Assembly: GCA_030407315.1 (NCBI GenBank) | Contig: JALQPE010000733.1 | Span: 1-64,000 of the forward strand | DNA from: Asparagopsis taxiformis | Lineage: Eukaryota; Rhodophyta; Florideophyceae; Bonnemaisoniales; Bonnemaisoniaceae | DNA: 64,000 nucleotides | Direction of reading: 5' to 3' | Shown: piece by piece, positions 9,079 through 18,571 of the stretch | How positions within the stretch are numbered: position 1 is the first letter of the stretch | Layout of the letters: each line of letters starts with the position of its first letter | Translations under genes and position numbers: made by a program | Notes under the pieces: generated by a model | The model's input: the letters and a program-made list of their open reading frames with translations, nothing else | What the model was told of the DNA's origin: nothing | Databases searched by the model: none

Positions 9079-10306
9079 CTATCCTCCGCGTTGTTTCGCT
9101 TTCATACGCCCCAAAATGTAGTCAGCTCCCGCACAAAACACATCACTGAAACACCATTCAAACACAACACAAATATACCAAACACGTTAGATCCAACACA
9201 ACGTTCCCCGTCTACAAATCAATTCAATGCAATCAAACTTACGCTGGTGTTCCATGTCCCTCCTTTCCGACGCTATTCGCCCATCGCAAAACGTATCAAC
9301 ACAGAAAACAATTGTCAGCTTTTCCCGCAGCCCACTCCCTACTTCCACAAACATGCACACACGCAACATACCTGCAATACATGACAAACTCGTGCGGCGG
9401 AGACCGCACCCCCAAATCCGTCACAGCCCTTTCCGCCAATAAGTGTGTCAGTTCAAACGCATTGCGCGTCCCGACTCTACGATCAAAATTACCCATATAG
9501 AACCGCACAGGCAATGGCGCAAGACCCTGTACAACATCATCGTGCAGCAAACACGCCTTGTCCATCTTTTCCCTACCGCGCAAGTTACTTACATTCGAAA
9601 ACTCGACCAAATCCGACAGTACCGTCACGGGTGCAAATCCGAGACATGCGCACACATGCTCATTGCGCACCGCCAGATGTGCCGCCATTAGTCCGCCACG
9701 ACTCAGTCCCGCGGCGTATACACTGTGCGCGCAGATATACCCATTCGCAATCAGCTCGTTCAAACTCTCAGACACGCGTCGGACAAATCCACCGACTAGA
9801 TCGCCGCCGTGCTCGTACACAGACGCCCAATGCGTGAACGCGTTTTCGTTGTCCCTCATGTCGCTTGTATGATACGGCAGCGTAACGGAAAATATACGAC
9901 AGGGTGCCGCGGCTGCATCGATGCACGTTGCATCCATGTCGGCGTCAGAGAGAACGTAACGCACAAATTGGTTGAATGGGTCCAGCTCAATGGACTGCTC
10001 GGCCGTCAGCGCAAAATATATCACGGCTGGTAGTGCGCCTGCGTGCAACGGCGGTCCGATGAACCGCCAGTTGTCCAGACCGGGTACGGGCTGGCTTCTG
10101 AGGTCGGTTTTGGTCTCTGGGGGGCCTTTGGTCAGAATTGTGCATACTGGAGCGACAATGGTGGCTCGGCGAGATGGGTTGTGCGTGGAGACGGGCCGAC
10201 GAGATTGAAGATTTGGCGCGGTGTGATGGATGCGCAACGGAATTGGGGCGAGGAATCCGGAGGTGGCTCTCCGTCTATGCCGTGTGGGGGTTTGTGGTTG
10301 TGCCAT
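9079..10306 (-). CDS. Alpha/beta hydrolase (serine esterase/peptidase-like), three exons with a 30-nt microexon
   Basis: Exons 10306-9372, 9272-9243 and 9145-9079. Introns are 99 bp (GTATGT donor, CTGAC branch, AATAG) and 97 bp (GTAAGT donor, TCTAAC branch, TTTCAG). The spliced protein has 343 residues. An N-terminal region rich in Arg, Ser and Pro could be a targeting sequence. The core shows the nucleophile elbow GLSRGGLMAAHLAV, the acid region MGNFDRRVGTRNAFEL, and the catalytic His in KEGHGTPA, which lies in the 30-nt exon. The GHGTP signature resembles prolyl-oligopeptidase-like hydrolases. The substrate is unknown. The last exon adds ADVFCAGADYILGRMKAKQ. The joins are inferred from splice signals and frame, without transcript evidence. 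Confidence 0.75.
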
Positions 10307-10819
10307 GGATGGTTGGGTGGACTTGAGGTGTTGGCGTGAAGGCTTGTTGCTGTGCGCGGTGAAATGTTAATGAAGGATTGGAATGGGAATCGGGATTGAC
10401 GGTGCGTTGAGCGGGAAAATGACGGATGAAAGCTTGCGCAAGGTCGACGGATGGATGGGTTTTCGACATGATGAAAGTGGTGCTCATTGACGGCGACCAC
10501 ATCATGTAGCTTTCGAAAGACAACTATGGCGAATGGACATGCGCTGAAAGTTTGCACAATTTAAGAAAAAACATAGACACGGGGAGAAGATAAGTGGCAT
10601 GAATTATGAATCTGCTGACAATATCGACGTTGCCGGAAACGGATGCTCAACATAAGGACAAGTGGCGTCGGTCAGTCGAATCATTCGGGAACCGGTACAC
10701 AATTCTACTGGCCCGTTTAAAATAAATGTTGTGAATTACACCATCCATCTCCGTGACGTGGACGCGGATCGTATCGTTACCCATTCGCAAACCCTGCGCC
10801 TCTGCGACCACATCACAGA
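10307..10819. promoter_or_regulatory. Divergent intergenic region
   Basis: 513 bp between the start codons of the alpha/beta hydrolase and the RIQ-like gene. An AAAATAAATG element near 10718 is the only TATA-like sequence. No gene seen. Confidence 0.35.
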
Positions 10820-11287
10820 ATGACGTCTCTATTCATCTCAGCACCATTCTATCATCTCAAACCACGCCGTCCAGCCGCCCAGATATCCCGCGTCGCAAAG
10901 CCCGTCTGCGTGATCTCGCCGCCTGTCCAGCGCGTCGCTATCGCGGTGGCGCTTCCCGCCATCCCGATCGTTGCATATTCTGAATATGTGCTTCTCACGA
11001 CAGGCTGCGGGCTTCCGCCAGGTCCGTCCGGAATTCTTGGTGCGGCGGAAGGTGTTTCGTATCTGGTTGTCGGCGCAGTTGTAATCGCCAGTTTGTATTC
11101 CAAGATCACCACTAGTAAGGGCCTTCCGGAAGGTCCTGGGAAATTGCTCGGAGCGGTTGAAGGTGTCTCTTTTCTACTTGCTCTGCTTGGTATCTTTGCT
11201 GCTGGATATACGGCATACAAGTATGGTGCGCTGCCTAATGCGGTGCCGGAGCCTGGATCCAGGTGCTTCCCGAAAGAGCAGATCTGA
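10820..11287 (+). CDS. RIQ/DUF1118-like plastid membrane protein
   Basis: 155 residues. The N-terminus (MTSLFISAPFYHLKPRRPAA onward) is a basic, Ser-rich plastid presequence. The mature part has an internal duplication: GCGLPPGPSGILGAAEGVSY and GLPEGPGKLLGAVEGVSF, each followed by a hydrophobic helix (LVVGAVVIASLY and LLALLGIFAAGY), and a further hydrophobic stretch precedes the first copy. This repeat layout matches DUF1118 proteins as I remember them. In Arabidopsis the DUF1118 proteins RIQ1 and RIQ2 sit in grana and influence stacking, LHCII organisation and non-photochemical quenching. The assignment rests on the repeated Gly-Leu-Pro/Gly-Pro motif and topology and has not been aligned. 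Single exon. Confidence 0.65.
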   Translation: MTSLFISAPFYHLKPRRPAAQISRVAKPVCVISPPVQRVAIAVALPAIPIVAYSEYVLLTTGCGLPPGPSGILGAAEGVSYLVVGAVVIASLYSKITTSKGLPEGPGKLLGAVEGVSFLLALLGIFAAGYTAYKYGALPNAVPEPGSRCFPKEQI

Positions 11288-11835
11288 GATAGGTTGTACG
11301 TACTAGGCTAGTTAAATATACTTTCATCGTGTTGTTGGCTAAGAATGATTAGACATATTAGTGATTTTCGACTTGCTACCCATGCATATTGCAGTGAAGA
11401 AGCCAAATCTAGATCAGTGTCCGTATGTTGCTGCATTCCTTGTAAAAGCCTTCGTGCAAACGGGAACATGATGACAACAAAAATATGTGGACCACGTAAT
11501 CTATGAAGCAGAGTGAACTCGCAGGGGAAGCAAAAAATATCAGATCAAACCAGGAGAGAAAGACGTAGATGTCGGAGACATCGCAGACGCAAAGTCCATG
11601 CTTTTGCCAACAATCAACTGCGATGCTCACCATCATCGCAGGATGAAAGTACGAGCACAGCTTGCTCCGTCACGAAACAAAGTGTAACGGAGGAAAACTT
11701 TAAATTTTTCAATCAAAAAAAGACACTCGAGATCAGCGTGACCAGATTTTCACCAGCTCGCATCGGGGCCCATCTCAAAATCACGCCATCCAATCGAAGC
11801 TGACGCGTACCCTGCCACATCGTCATTCCCGCACC
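11288..11835. other. Intergenic, no gene seen
   Basis: About 550 bp between two plus-strand genes. AT-rich in 11380-11720 with short A and T runs. No coding frame or RNA gene recognised; it should hold the promoter of the amine oxidase gene. Confidence 0.4.
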
Positions 11836-13297
11836 ATGCCCGAGACAACCGCAGCCTTCGTTCATCCAACACCACACTTCATTCGCCGCCCCCAACCAAT
11901 CTCTCAACCAGCACACAGAAAGACCCAGCATCCCATCTGCGCCGTGCAGCGCCCCGCCGTCGTTGTCGGCGCCGGTCTAGCCGGCTTGTCAGCTGCTAAT
12001 GTTCTCGCGCGTGCAGGTGTTCCCGTGAAGATTCTTGACGCTTCGGATGATGTGGGTGGTCGTGTGCGTTCCGATTTCGAACAAGGTTTTATTCTGGACA
12101 GAGGCTTTCAGGTTTTCATTGAGGGCTATCCAGAATGTCAGAAATGGTATGTAGTGTATATGGCTTCTCTTTTCTATTGCTATGTGTGTAGTACTGACCG
12201 AATCGTTCGATGTTTCTGTTTCAAATAGCCTTGATTATGATGCATTAGACTTGCAAAAGTTTGTCCCTGGCGCTATTATCCGACTCGATGGAGCGTTTCA
12301 TACAATATCGGATCCTTTTCGAGCCCCGCTGTTGGCGTTGAAGGGGCTGTTCACACCGGTTGGTTCACTGTTTGACAAGTTACGTGTGGCTTTGTTACGA
12401 ACTCAATTACTTGCGGAACCAATGGAGAAGACACTTGATCTATGTGGAGCCAGAAACATCCCATTAGACAAGTTTCTTCGTGAACAAAACTTTTCAGAAT
12501 CAATCATTTCTTCATTCTTCCGTCCGTTTTATCAGGGAATATTTCTTGCACCGCTTGCAGAACAATCCGCAGCTCTCTTTGCATTTGTATTTCGCATGTT
12601 TGCCCAAGCCGATGCGTCATTACCAGCATCGGGTATCGGCGCAGTATCTGCGCAGTTGCGTGATGCGCTCCCAAAAAATGTGGAAGTTTTGCTGCGAAAG
12701 ACAGTATCTAAAGTCGGACAAGGTACAGTTGAGGTGGATGATGACATTTACGAGGCCTCGGTAATCGTCGTCGCTACAGAAGGGCCGCAAGCTGCCAAGC
12801 TGTTGCAATCTAAAATTACTACACCACAGTCGAGGGGCTCTATTTGTTTATACTTTTCGTCGGACCGGCCTGCGCCGATTGCCCAACCAATTCTGGTGCT
12901 CAATGGGGATGTTGGGGGAGGTCCTGTGAACAATATGTTTGTACCCTCCGTAGTTGCACCGAGTTACGCCCCAGAGGGTAAAACGCTTATTTCAACAACT
13001 ATTGTAGGTGACGAGCTGGGTAAGTCTGATGCCCAATTGGAACAGGAAGTTCGAGTCCAGATGGATAATTGGCTAGGGAAAGATGAAGTGGATGGTTGGA
13101 GGCTACTCAAGGTCTACAGAATACCGCATTCTCAGCCAGCACAAGACTTGGAAGACTGCTCTGAGCGCGACGTCAATATGGGAGACGGCGTGTTTGTATG
13201 TGGAGATCATAGGAATAGCCCTACGGTACACGGAGCACTGGTTTCTGGTCGGGCAGCCGCCGAGCAAGCATTGAAGTACCTAGAGAAGATTGCATAG
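11836..13297 (+). CDS. FAD-dependent amine oxidase/carotenoid-desaturase-fold protein, plastid-targeted
   Basis: Exons 11836-12146 and 12229-13297 with an 82 bp intron (GTATGT donor, TACTGAC branch, AATAG acceptor), giving 459 residues. An N-terminal presequence of about 40 residues (MPETTAAFVHPTPHFIRRPQ) precedes the Rossmann motif VVVGAGLAGLSAANVLARAG with ILDASDDVGGRVRSD, the dinucleotide-binding GG-R motif of the phytoene desaturase/monoamine oxidase superfamily. The C-terminal FAD-contact segment is GDGVFVCGDHRNSPTVHGAL followed by SGRAAAEQAL. Plant and cyanobacterial relatives are annotated only as plastid FAD oxidoreductases, so the substrate is unknown. The last 47 bases of this gene are also present as a truncated copy at 20868-20914, at the outer edge of the inverted duplication. 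Confidence 0.85.
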
Positions 13298-13395
13298 AAA
13301 GACGAGATGATCGACTATCATTTTTTTCAGCGCATAGATACTCTCCATAATTTAGTTTTCCTGCCCTTCATCCCAGACAGACGGCACAGAATAGT

Positions 13396-13426
13396 GCATG
13401 CGTGCATGCATGCGTGCATGCGTGAG
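13396..13426. repeat. ATGC/GTGC simple repeat
   Basis: Tandem tetranucleotide units (ATGC, GTGC) in the short space between the convergent 3' ends of the oxidase and mutase genes. It differs by one base from its partner near 20743-20773. Confidence 0.7.
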
Positions 13427-13512
13427 TGGAGCACAGCGATCACAGCTTGCCAATCATCCAGCCCACATAGCGCCGCCCCCTTGTCATGACGTCACCCTCA
13501 CGCCGCTCATCT

Positions 13513-15590
13513 TCATTTCGCCAGTACACTCGTCACCAGCCACATCAGGTGAATGGCCGAGAAGCGACCGAGCGACCCGTGCATCCCAGCTGATGTCTCG
13601 TCAAACACAGTGCACTCGTCCGTTCCAATGTACTGAGCTGCGGCAGCAGTGTCGCTGCAGCTCGGGTCGAACACGTCGGCGAATAGAATGGGCACAGGCT
13701 CGCAGGTATGCTCGCCGTACACAGTTGGAGTGGTATGGTCGCCAGTGACAATGAGGACGACGTCGCGCCTGTTGTGCTGCGAGAGGAGCTGGAGGATTTC
13801 GTACACCATGGCGTCGGTTTTCTCGAGCCAGATAGTCTTCAAGTTGTCGTCCTGCTCGTGGCCCTGCGCTAGACAATGGAGTAAACGTGGTTAACAAAAA
13901 GTTTGGTGAGAGAGAGAGAGAGAGAGAGAGTGTGTGTGTGTGTGTGGGAGGGTGAGGAGGGTGAGGAGGGTGAGAAGGGCAAAGATGTGGGTGAGGTGAG
14001 GAGGTAGATGGGTAGCAGGTGGTGAATGCAGGTAGGTGGGAGAAGCCAGACAGAAGGTAGACCAGTAGCAGGAGGCAGGTTGGTCGATGGATGGGTGGAT
14101 GGGTGAGCGGCCATGCGAGCGGGTGCCATATGTGCACATGGATACTTTGTGTCTCGGCACTTTGTGTTTGTACGCACGTTCATGTACGTGGTAAGACATA
14201 CATGTGTGCATCTGTGCGCACACACCACCCTGCACGTTAGTCCGATTACTAGCTAACCAGCCAGTCAGTCGGTTAGTCAGTCAGTCAGTCAGCCAACCAA
14301 CCGACCAACCGTTGAGTTAGCGGACCGTTGAGCTAGCCAACCCTCCCCCCCAGCCAGCAAGCCTACTCTCCTACCAACCAATCCACAGACATACCCCCCT
14401 ATCTGCCTACCTCCGTATCTGCCTACCTCCCTACCAATCGACCTACCCATCCACCCATCCCCCACCCTCACACCTGCTTCCTCGCTTGCCCACACTAGCA
14501 CTACTACTACCACTAGTACTAGTACCAGCACTAGTATGAGTACGAGTACGAGTACTAGCAGCAGCATTGCATCGAGTTTTCGGATGAATTGTGAAAGACG
14601 CACCGCTTCATCTACCGCCTTCACATGCACAATGGCCAGATCGTAGATATAGCCACACGCGTCCTCCCGCATCAGATTCTTCACACACGCACGAGCCTTG
14701 CTCGACAAATTGGTGTTGTAGTCCCCCGTCGCATTCGCTACCGCTATCACGTCGATCCCAGCCGTCATGCCGATGCCGGCAATAATCTTCGTCGGCGCAA
14801 TCATGAATGTGGCCAAGCCGTGTCGCTGCGTAAACGGCTCAATCTCAATGTGCTCAGAGGCGCCGCGCAGCAGCAGCACATTTGCGCCCGGCACACCTGC
14901 CGCCCCCCGCTCCCCCTGCAGTCGCCGCACATGCTGCGTTATGGCTCGCCGAAACGTGTCGGTCACCCGATTCACAATTGCCGCAGTCCGCACTGCCGCC
15001 GCATCAGTGCCGTCCACCGCCACACACGTCTGCAGCGGCCGCCCGTCCACTAACGGATCGGTGTTGGACACACAGTCCGACAACGACTCGCCGCGAATCA
15101 CCACGCCGCATCGGTGCTGCACAGCATGCTTCACCGACACGCGCACACCTGGGAACTCACGCAGCACAGTGCCGTCCAGCGTCTCACACAGCTCGGCTGC
15201 CAGCTCGTGCATTGCCCTGCCCGTGCCGGCGCAGCGGCGCACCACCACACCGTCATTGTCCATAACTGCAAAGTTGCACTTGAACGCAATGTGGCCAGCA
15301 GACATTGGAATGCCGGCGCCCAGCGATTCAAATGCCCCCCGTCCGCGGTAGTACTGGCGCGGGTCGTAGCCCAGTATAGACAAGTGGGCCGTGTCAGAGC
15401 CGCAGGAAGTGCCAGCCTCGACGGGATCAATCAGTCCATTCCTCCCGCGAGCCGCAGCAGCATCCAACGTCGGGGTCTTGGCTCGCTGCAGCGGCGTCAG
15501 GGCACCCACATCGGACAATCCATCAATGATGACCAGGACAGCAGCAGATGGGCGCAGCATCTGTTCGGTGACATTTGCATTGTGTGTCAT
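13513..15590 (-). CDS. Archaeal-type 2,3-bisphosphoglycerate-independent phosphoglycerate mutase (intact copy)
   Basis: Exons 15590-14604 and 13863-13513 around a 740 bp intron (GTGCGT donor, GCGCAG acceptor), giving 445 residues. Exon 1 starts with the metal-binding IIDGLSDVG and the serine motif SCGSDTAHLSILGYDP of the ApgM branch of the alkaline phosphatase superfamily, then RGRGAFESLGAG. The intron falls inside the metal-binding motif: VHVKAVDEA, then GHEQDDNLKTIWLEKTDAM. Exon 2 holds VTGDHTTPT and GEHTCEPVPIL with the remaining His/Asp ligands. The enzyme interconverts 3- and 2-phosphoglycerate in glycolysis/gluconeogenesis. No clear plastid presequence is seen, so a cytosolic location is likely. 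Translation directly through the intron stays open for about 100 codons of repetitive sequence, which is artefactual. A second, broken copy lies at 18572-20652. Confidence 0.9.
13908..13946. repeat. (GA)n(GT)n microsatellite inside the mutase intron
   Basis: About 11 GA units followed by 8 GT units close to the 3' splice site (minus strand). The partner in arm 2 (20214-20258) has more CA and fewer CT units, so it is length-variable between arms. Confidence 0.85.
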
Positions 15591-16323
15591 GCAGGCAGGG
15601 AGACGTGGGCCTGACGGACAGCTGGGGACAGCGGCAGAGACAGTCGTCAGTGTGGGCGGGCGGTCAGTACGCTCGGGTCACCTGCGAGGAGAGGGGAAGG
15701 GTGGTGGTTGTTTAGACGAGCACACACTTATGTACTGTATGTTTTGAACAGTGAACGTCAGTAAGGTAGATAAGCGAAGGGTGCGTGTCGGTTGGCTTTA
15801 CATGTTTATGATGCACGAATGTTTGCGGACATTGGGGGCATGTTGTGACTATTGGGTGTTTCTGAGGGACGACTATATTCCTTCCAAGTTGGAAGGTAAA
15901 TTAAGATCATGGTGTAGTAACATGTGTTATGTTATGCGCAAAAGTAGTGTTGGTTGGTTGGTTTGAAACCAGTGGCTTCTCTACGGATGTGTGTGACACG
16001 GGAGTTTCGCATCTGGAGATGTACTATTAATATCGGCGGTAGAGTGAGTGGCGGATACAGTAAAATTTCACAGGAGAAAAAGGGGAGGTTGTTTGTCTCT
16101 TAATGTGGGAGGGAGAGTCGGATGCGCAAGTTGGTGTAGAAGAGGACGGGAGGTGTGGCGTGGCGTGGCGTGGCGGGAATGGCACCGTTAGGGTAAGGGT
16201 AGTAGTTGACAACCGCTAACGGGCAAGCAAGGGCAGTTGCATTGTACTGAATTGTGCTGCGCACGGAGAGTGCGGGAGAAAACGATAGGAATGGTGTGGG
16301 GGTGTAAAAAAAGGAAATATGAC
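15591..16323. other. Upstream region of the mutase gene within arm 1
   Basis: About 730 bp between the mutase ATG and the tRNA gene. No coding frame with support. It contains GGCGTGGCGTGGCGTGGCG near 16157-16175 and CCCTTAC-type sequence near 16190-16200. It should hold the mutase promoter, duplicated in arm 2. Confidence 0.4.
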
Positions 16324-16397
16324 TACCCCCAGCAGGGCTCGAACCTGCGACCCTGGCGTTATTAGCACCATGCTCTAACCAACTGAGCTATGGAGGC
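16324..16397 (-). tRNA. tRNA-Ile (anticodon AAU), arm 1 copy
   Basis: A 74-nt cloverleaf on the minus strand. The acceptor stem pairs GCCTCCA with TGGGGGT (two G-U pairs). The D arm is GCTCAGTTGGTTAGAGC. The anticodon stem TGGTG/CGCCA encloses loop CTAATAA with anticodon AAT. The T arm is GCAGGTTCGAGCCCTGC. Discriminator base A. No intron, and CCA is not encoded, as usual in eukaryotes. Internal A and B boxes are intact. It lies next to the inner edge of the inverted duplication. Confidence 0.97.
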
Positions 16398-16523
16398 GTG
16401 TGCGATTGTGATGGCGGAGGCGCCACGATCACAATATATATCATTTTGGAACTTGCCTACCGCACCTCCCTGACGCCAGTTCGTCCTACCAACCCATTGC
16501 ACCCCAGCCTCCCTCGTGCAAGC

Positions 16524-17641
16524 GTATTAGCATCTGCAAACGCCAAATCGTTGCCTGTTGTGGCGCGCCTGCACGTACAGTATTGGCTATGAATAGAAGG
16601 GATGCCAAGCCGCCTGCTACGCGTAGGCGAGCAGAGAGACACGTGAGGTTTACATTGTTGAGCGAAATGGAGATGGACTGCTGAGTGCCTTCAATTCAGA
16701 CTCGGCTCACCATCGATATATACCGCTTCGAAGTCTTGTAATGTAACCAGTTCCATGTTTTGGTTGTTGGGAGTTTGGGACCCTTCAGGGATTAATTGTC
16801 AAATCAAAGGTAAGCCATGGAATAATAGCATTTTATGTGTTTGATGGTTCGCAAGGAACGTCCAGACATTCTGGTCTGGATCAAAATGGTTTGCGACTAC
16901 AGAAGCAGAGGACAGAGCTTCAAGCCAATTTGTAGTGGAAGATGGAATACAAGACTGTCCAATGGCACCAGATTTGTTGTTGCCAACATGTTGAATCTTT
17001 TTCGTTTCCAATCCGACAACCTGTAGCCTCGGAAGAGTCGAATATCCCATTGGAATATCGTGCACTGGTGCTTAGGAATTACAAATCACTGGTGATTCCA
17101 TTTTATTGTTCCCGTTTCGAGCCGGGATGTATTGAACTCCAACAATGTGCATCGCTGCTCTTTCCTGACTTGGAATATTTGAATTGCATTCCACTTCCTG
17201 CGATTTCTTTCGGGCTGGCAACACGCTATGAACGTGTTGTTTGGCTTCAAGCAGATTACGGACACTGGGATATACCCTTTCTGTAAGGTACAGCCGTTGG
17301 ATTCCTACCATCATATAAACTTCATGCCAATAACAGTTTGCGAACTGTTTCCTGGCCAGGTATATTGCATTACTTTATTTTACATTTCCATTTCAGTACG
17401 GTGCGTTCTTTGCAGAATTGCCGTTGAAATGGAGACAACTACCCATATCGATACCATCAAAGTACAGATATTGCGGCAAAAATATTCTCATACGACATGA
17501 ACGTCCTTTTCCTACCGAATACCGAAGAGGGTTTACGTCTAGTTTTTCCTCTGGCGCATCGTGCAAAATTTATTATCTGTCATATGGCTTCCATCCTGGA
17601 GCCATCGGTGGTTTCCAGCGACCATTCGCTATAATGCGCAA
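16524..17641. other. Unique spacer between the arms of the inverted duplication
   Basis: About 1.1 kb with no partner elsewhere in the window that I could see. It is more AT-rich than the arms. The longest plus-strand frame from an ATG (16942-17286, 114 codons) has no recognisable motif, and minus-strand frames at 16799-17065 and 17072-17314 are equally unconvincing. It may be a decayed insertion or an unrelated fragment captured when the duplication formed. Confidence 0.6.
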
Positions 17642-17767
17642 GCTTGCAAGAGGGAGGCTGGGGTGCAATGGGTTGGTAGGACGAACTGGCGTCAGGGAGG
17701 TGCGGTAGGCAAGTTCCAAAATGATATATATTGTGATCGTGGCGCCTCCGCCATCACAATCGCACAC

Positions 17768-17841
17768 GCCTCCATAGCTCAGTTGGTTAGAGCATGGTGC
17801 TAATAACGCCAGGGTCGCAGGTTCGAGCCCTGCTGGGGGTA
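17768..17841 (+). tRNA. tRNA-Ile (anticodon AAU), arm 2 copy
   Basis: Identical to the copy at 16324-16397, now on the plus strand, with the same stems, AAT anticodon and B box. Both copies should be transcribed by RNA polymerase III from their internal promoters and point away from the spacer towards the mutase genes. Confidence 0.97.
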
Positions 17842-18571
17842 GTCATATTTCCCTTTTTTACACCCCTCACACCATTCCTATCGTTTTCTCCCGCACTCCC
17901 CGTGCGCAGCACACTTCAGTACAATGCAACTGCCCCTTGCTTGCCCGTTAGCGGTTGTCAACTACTACCCTTACCCTAACGGTGCCATTCCCGCCACGCC
18001 ACGCCACACCTCCCGTCCTCTTCTACACCAACTTGCGCATCCGACTCTCCCTCCCACATTAAGAGACAAACAACCTCCCCTTTCTCTCCTGTGAAATTTT
18101 ACTGTATCCGCCACTCACTCTACCGCCGATATTAATAGTACATCTCCAGATGCGAAACTCCCGTGTCACACACATCCGTAGAGAAGCCACTGGTTTCAAA
18201 CCAGCCAACCAACACTACTTTTGCGCATAACATAACACATGTTACTACACCATGATCTTAATTTACCTTCCAACTTGGAAGGAATATAGTCGTCCCTCAG
18301 AAACACCCAATGGTCACAACATGCCCCCAATGTCCGCAAACATTCGTGCATCATAAACATGTAAAGCCAACCGACACGCACCCTTCGCTTATCTACCTTA
18401 CTGACGTTCACTGTTCAAAACATACAGTACATAAGTGTATGCTCGTCTAAACAACCACCACCCTTCCCCTCTCCTCGCAGGTGACCCGAGCGTACTGACC
18501 GCCCGCCCACACTGACGACTGTCTCTGCCGCTGTCCCCAGCTGTCCGTCAGGCCCACGTCTCCCTGCCTGC
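17842..18571. other. Upstream region of the mutase copy within arm 2
   Basis: About 730 bp matching 15591-16323 in reverse complement, with several single-base differences (for example near 17873, 18313 and 18440). No additional gene seen. Confidence 0.5.

Larger units (their letters stand above)
13251..16523 (+). repeat. Inverted duplication, arm 1 (about 3273 bp)
   Basis: Reverse-complementary to 17642-20914. It contains the last 47 bases of the amine oxidase gene, the intact phosphoglycerate mutase gene and a tRNA-Ile. Identity begins at GGGCAGCCGCC (13251) and ends at TGCAAGC (16523). I noted about a dozen substitutions, plus different microsatellite lengths and one coding deletion in the other arm, so divergence is below about 1% outside the simple repeats. 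No terminal repeats or target-site duplications typical of a transposon are visible at the edges. Confidence 0.95.

Noticed and set aside
14289..14603. Reading the mutase directly through its intron (Leu/Val repeats)
   Set aside because: The low-complexity Leu-Val run comes from simple DNA repeats; splice sites restore the conserved GHE motif instead.
16942..17286. 114-codon frame in the spacer of the palindrome
   Set aside because: No recognisable motif; cysteine- and aromatic-rich in an AT-rich region, consistent with chance.
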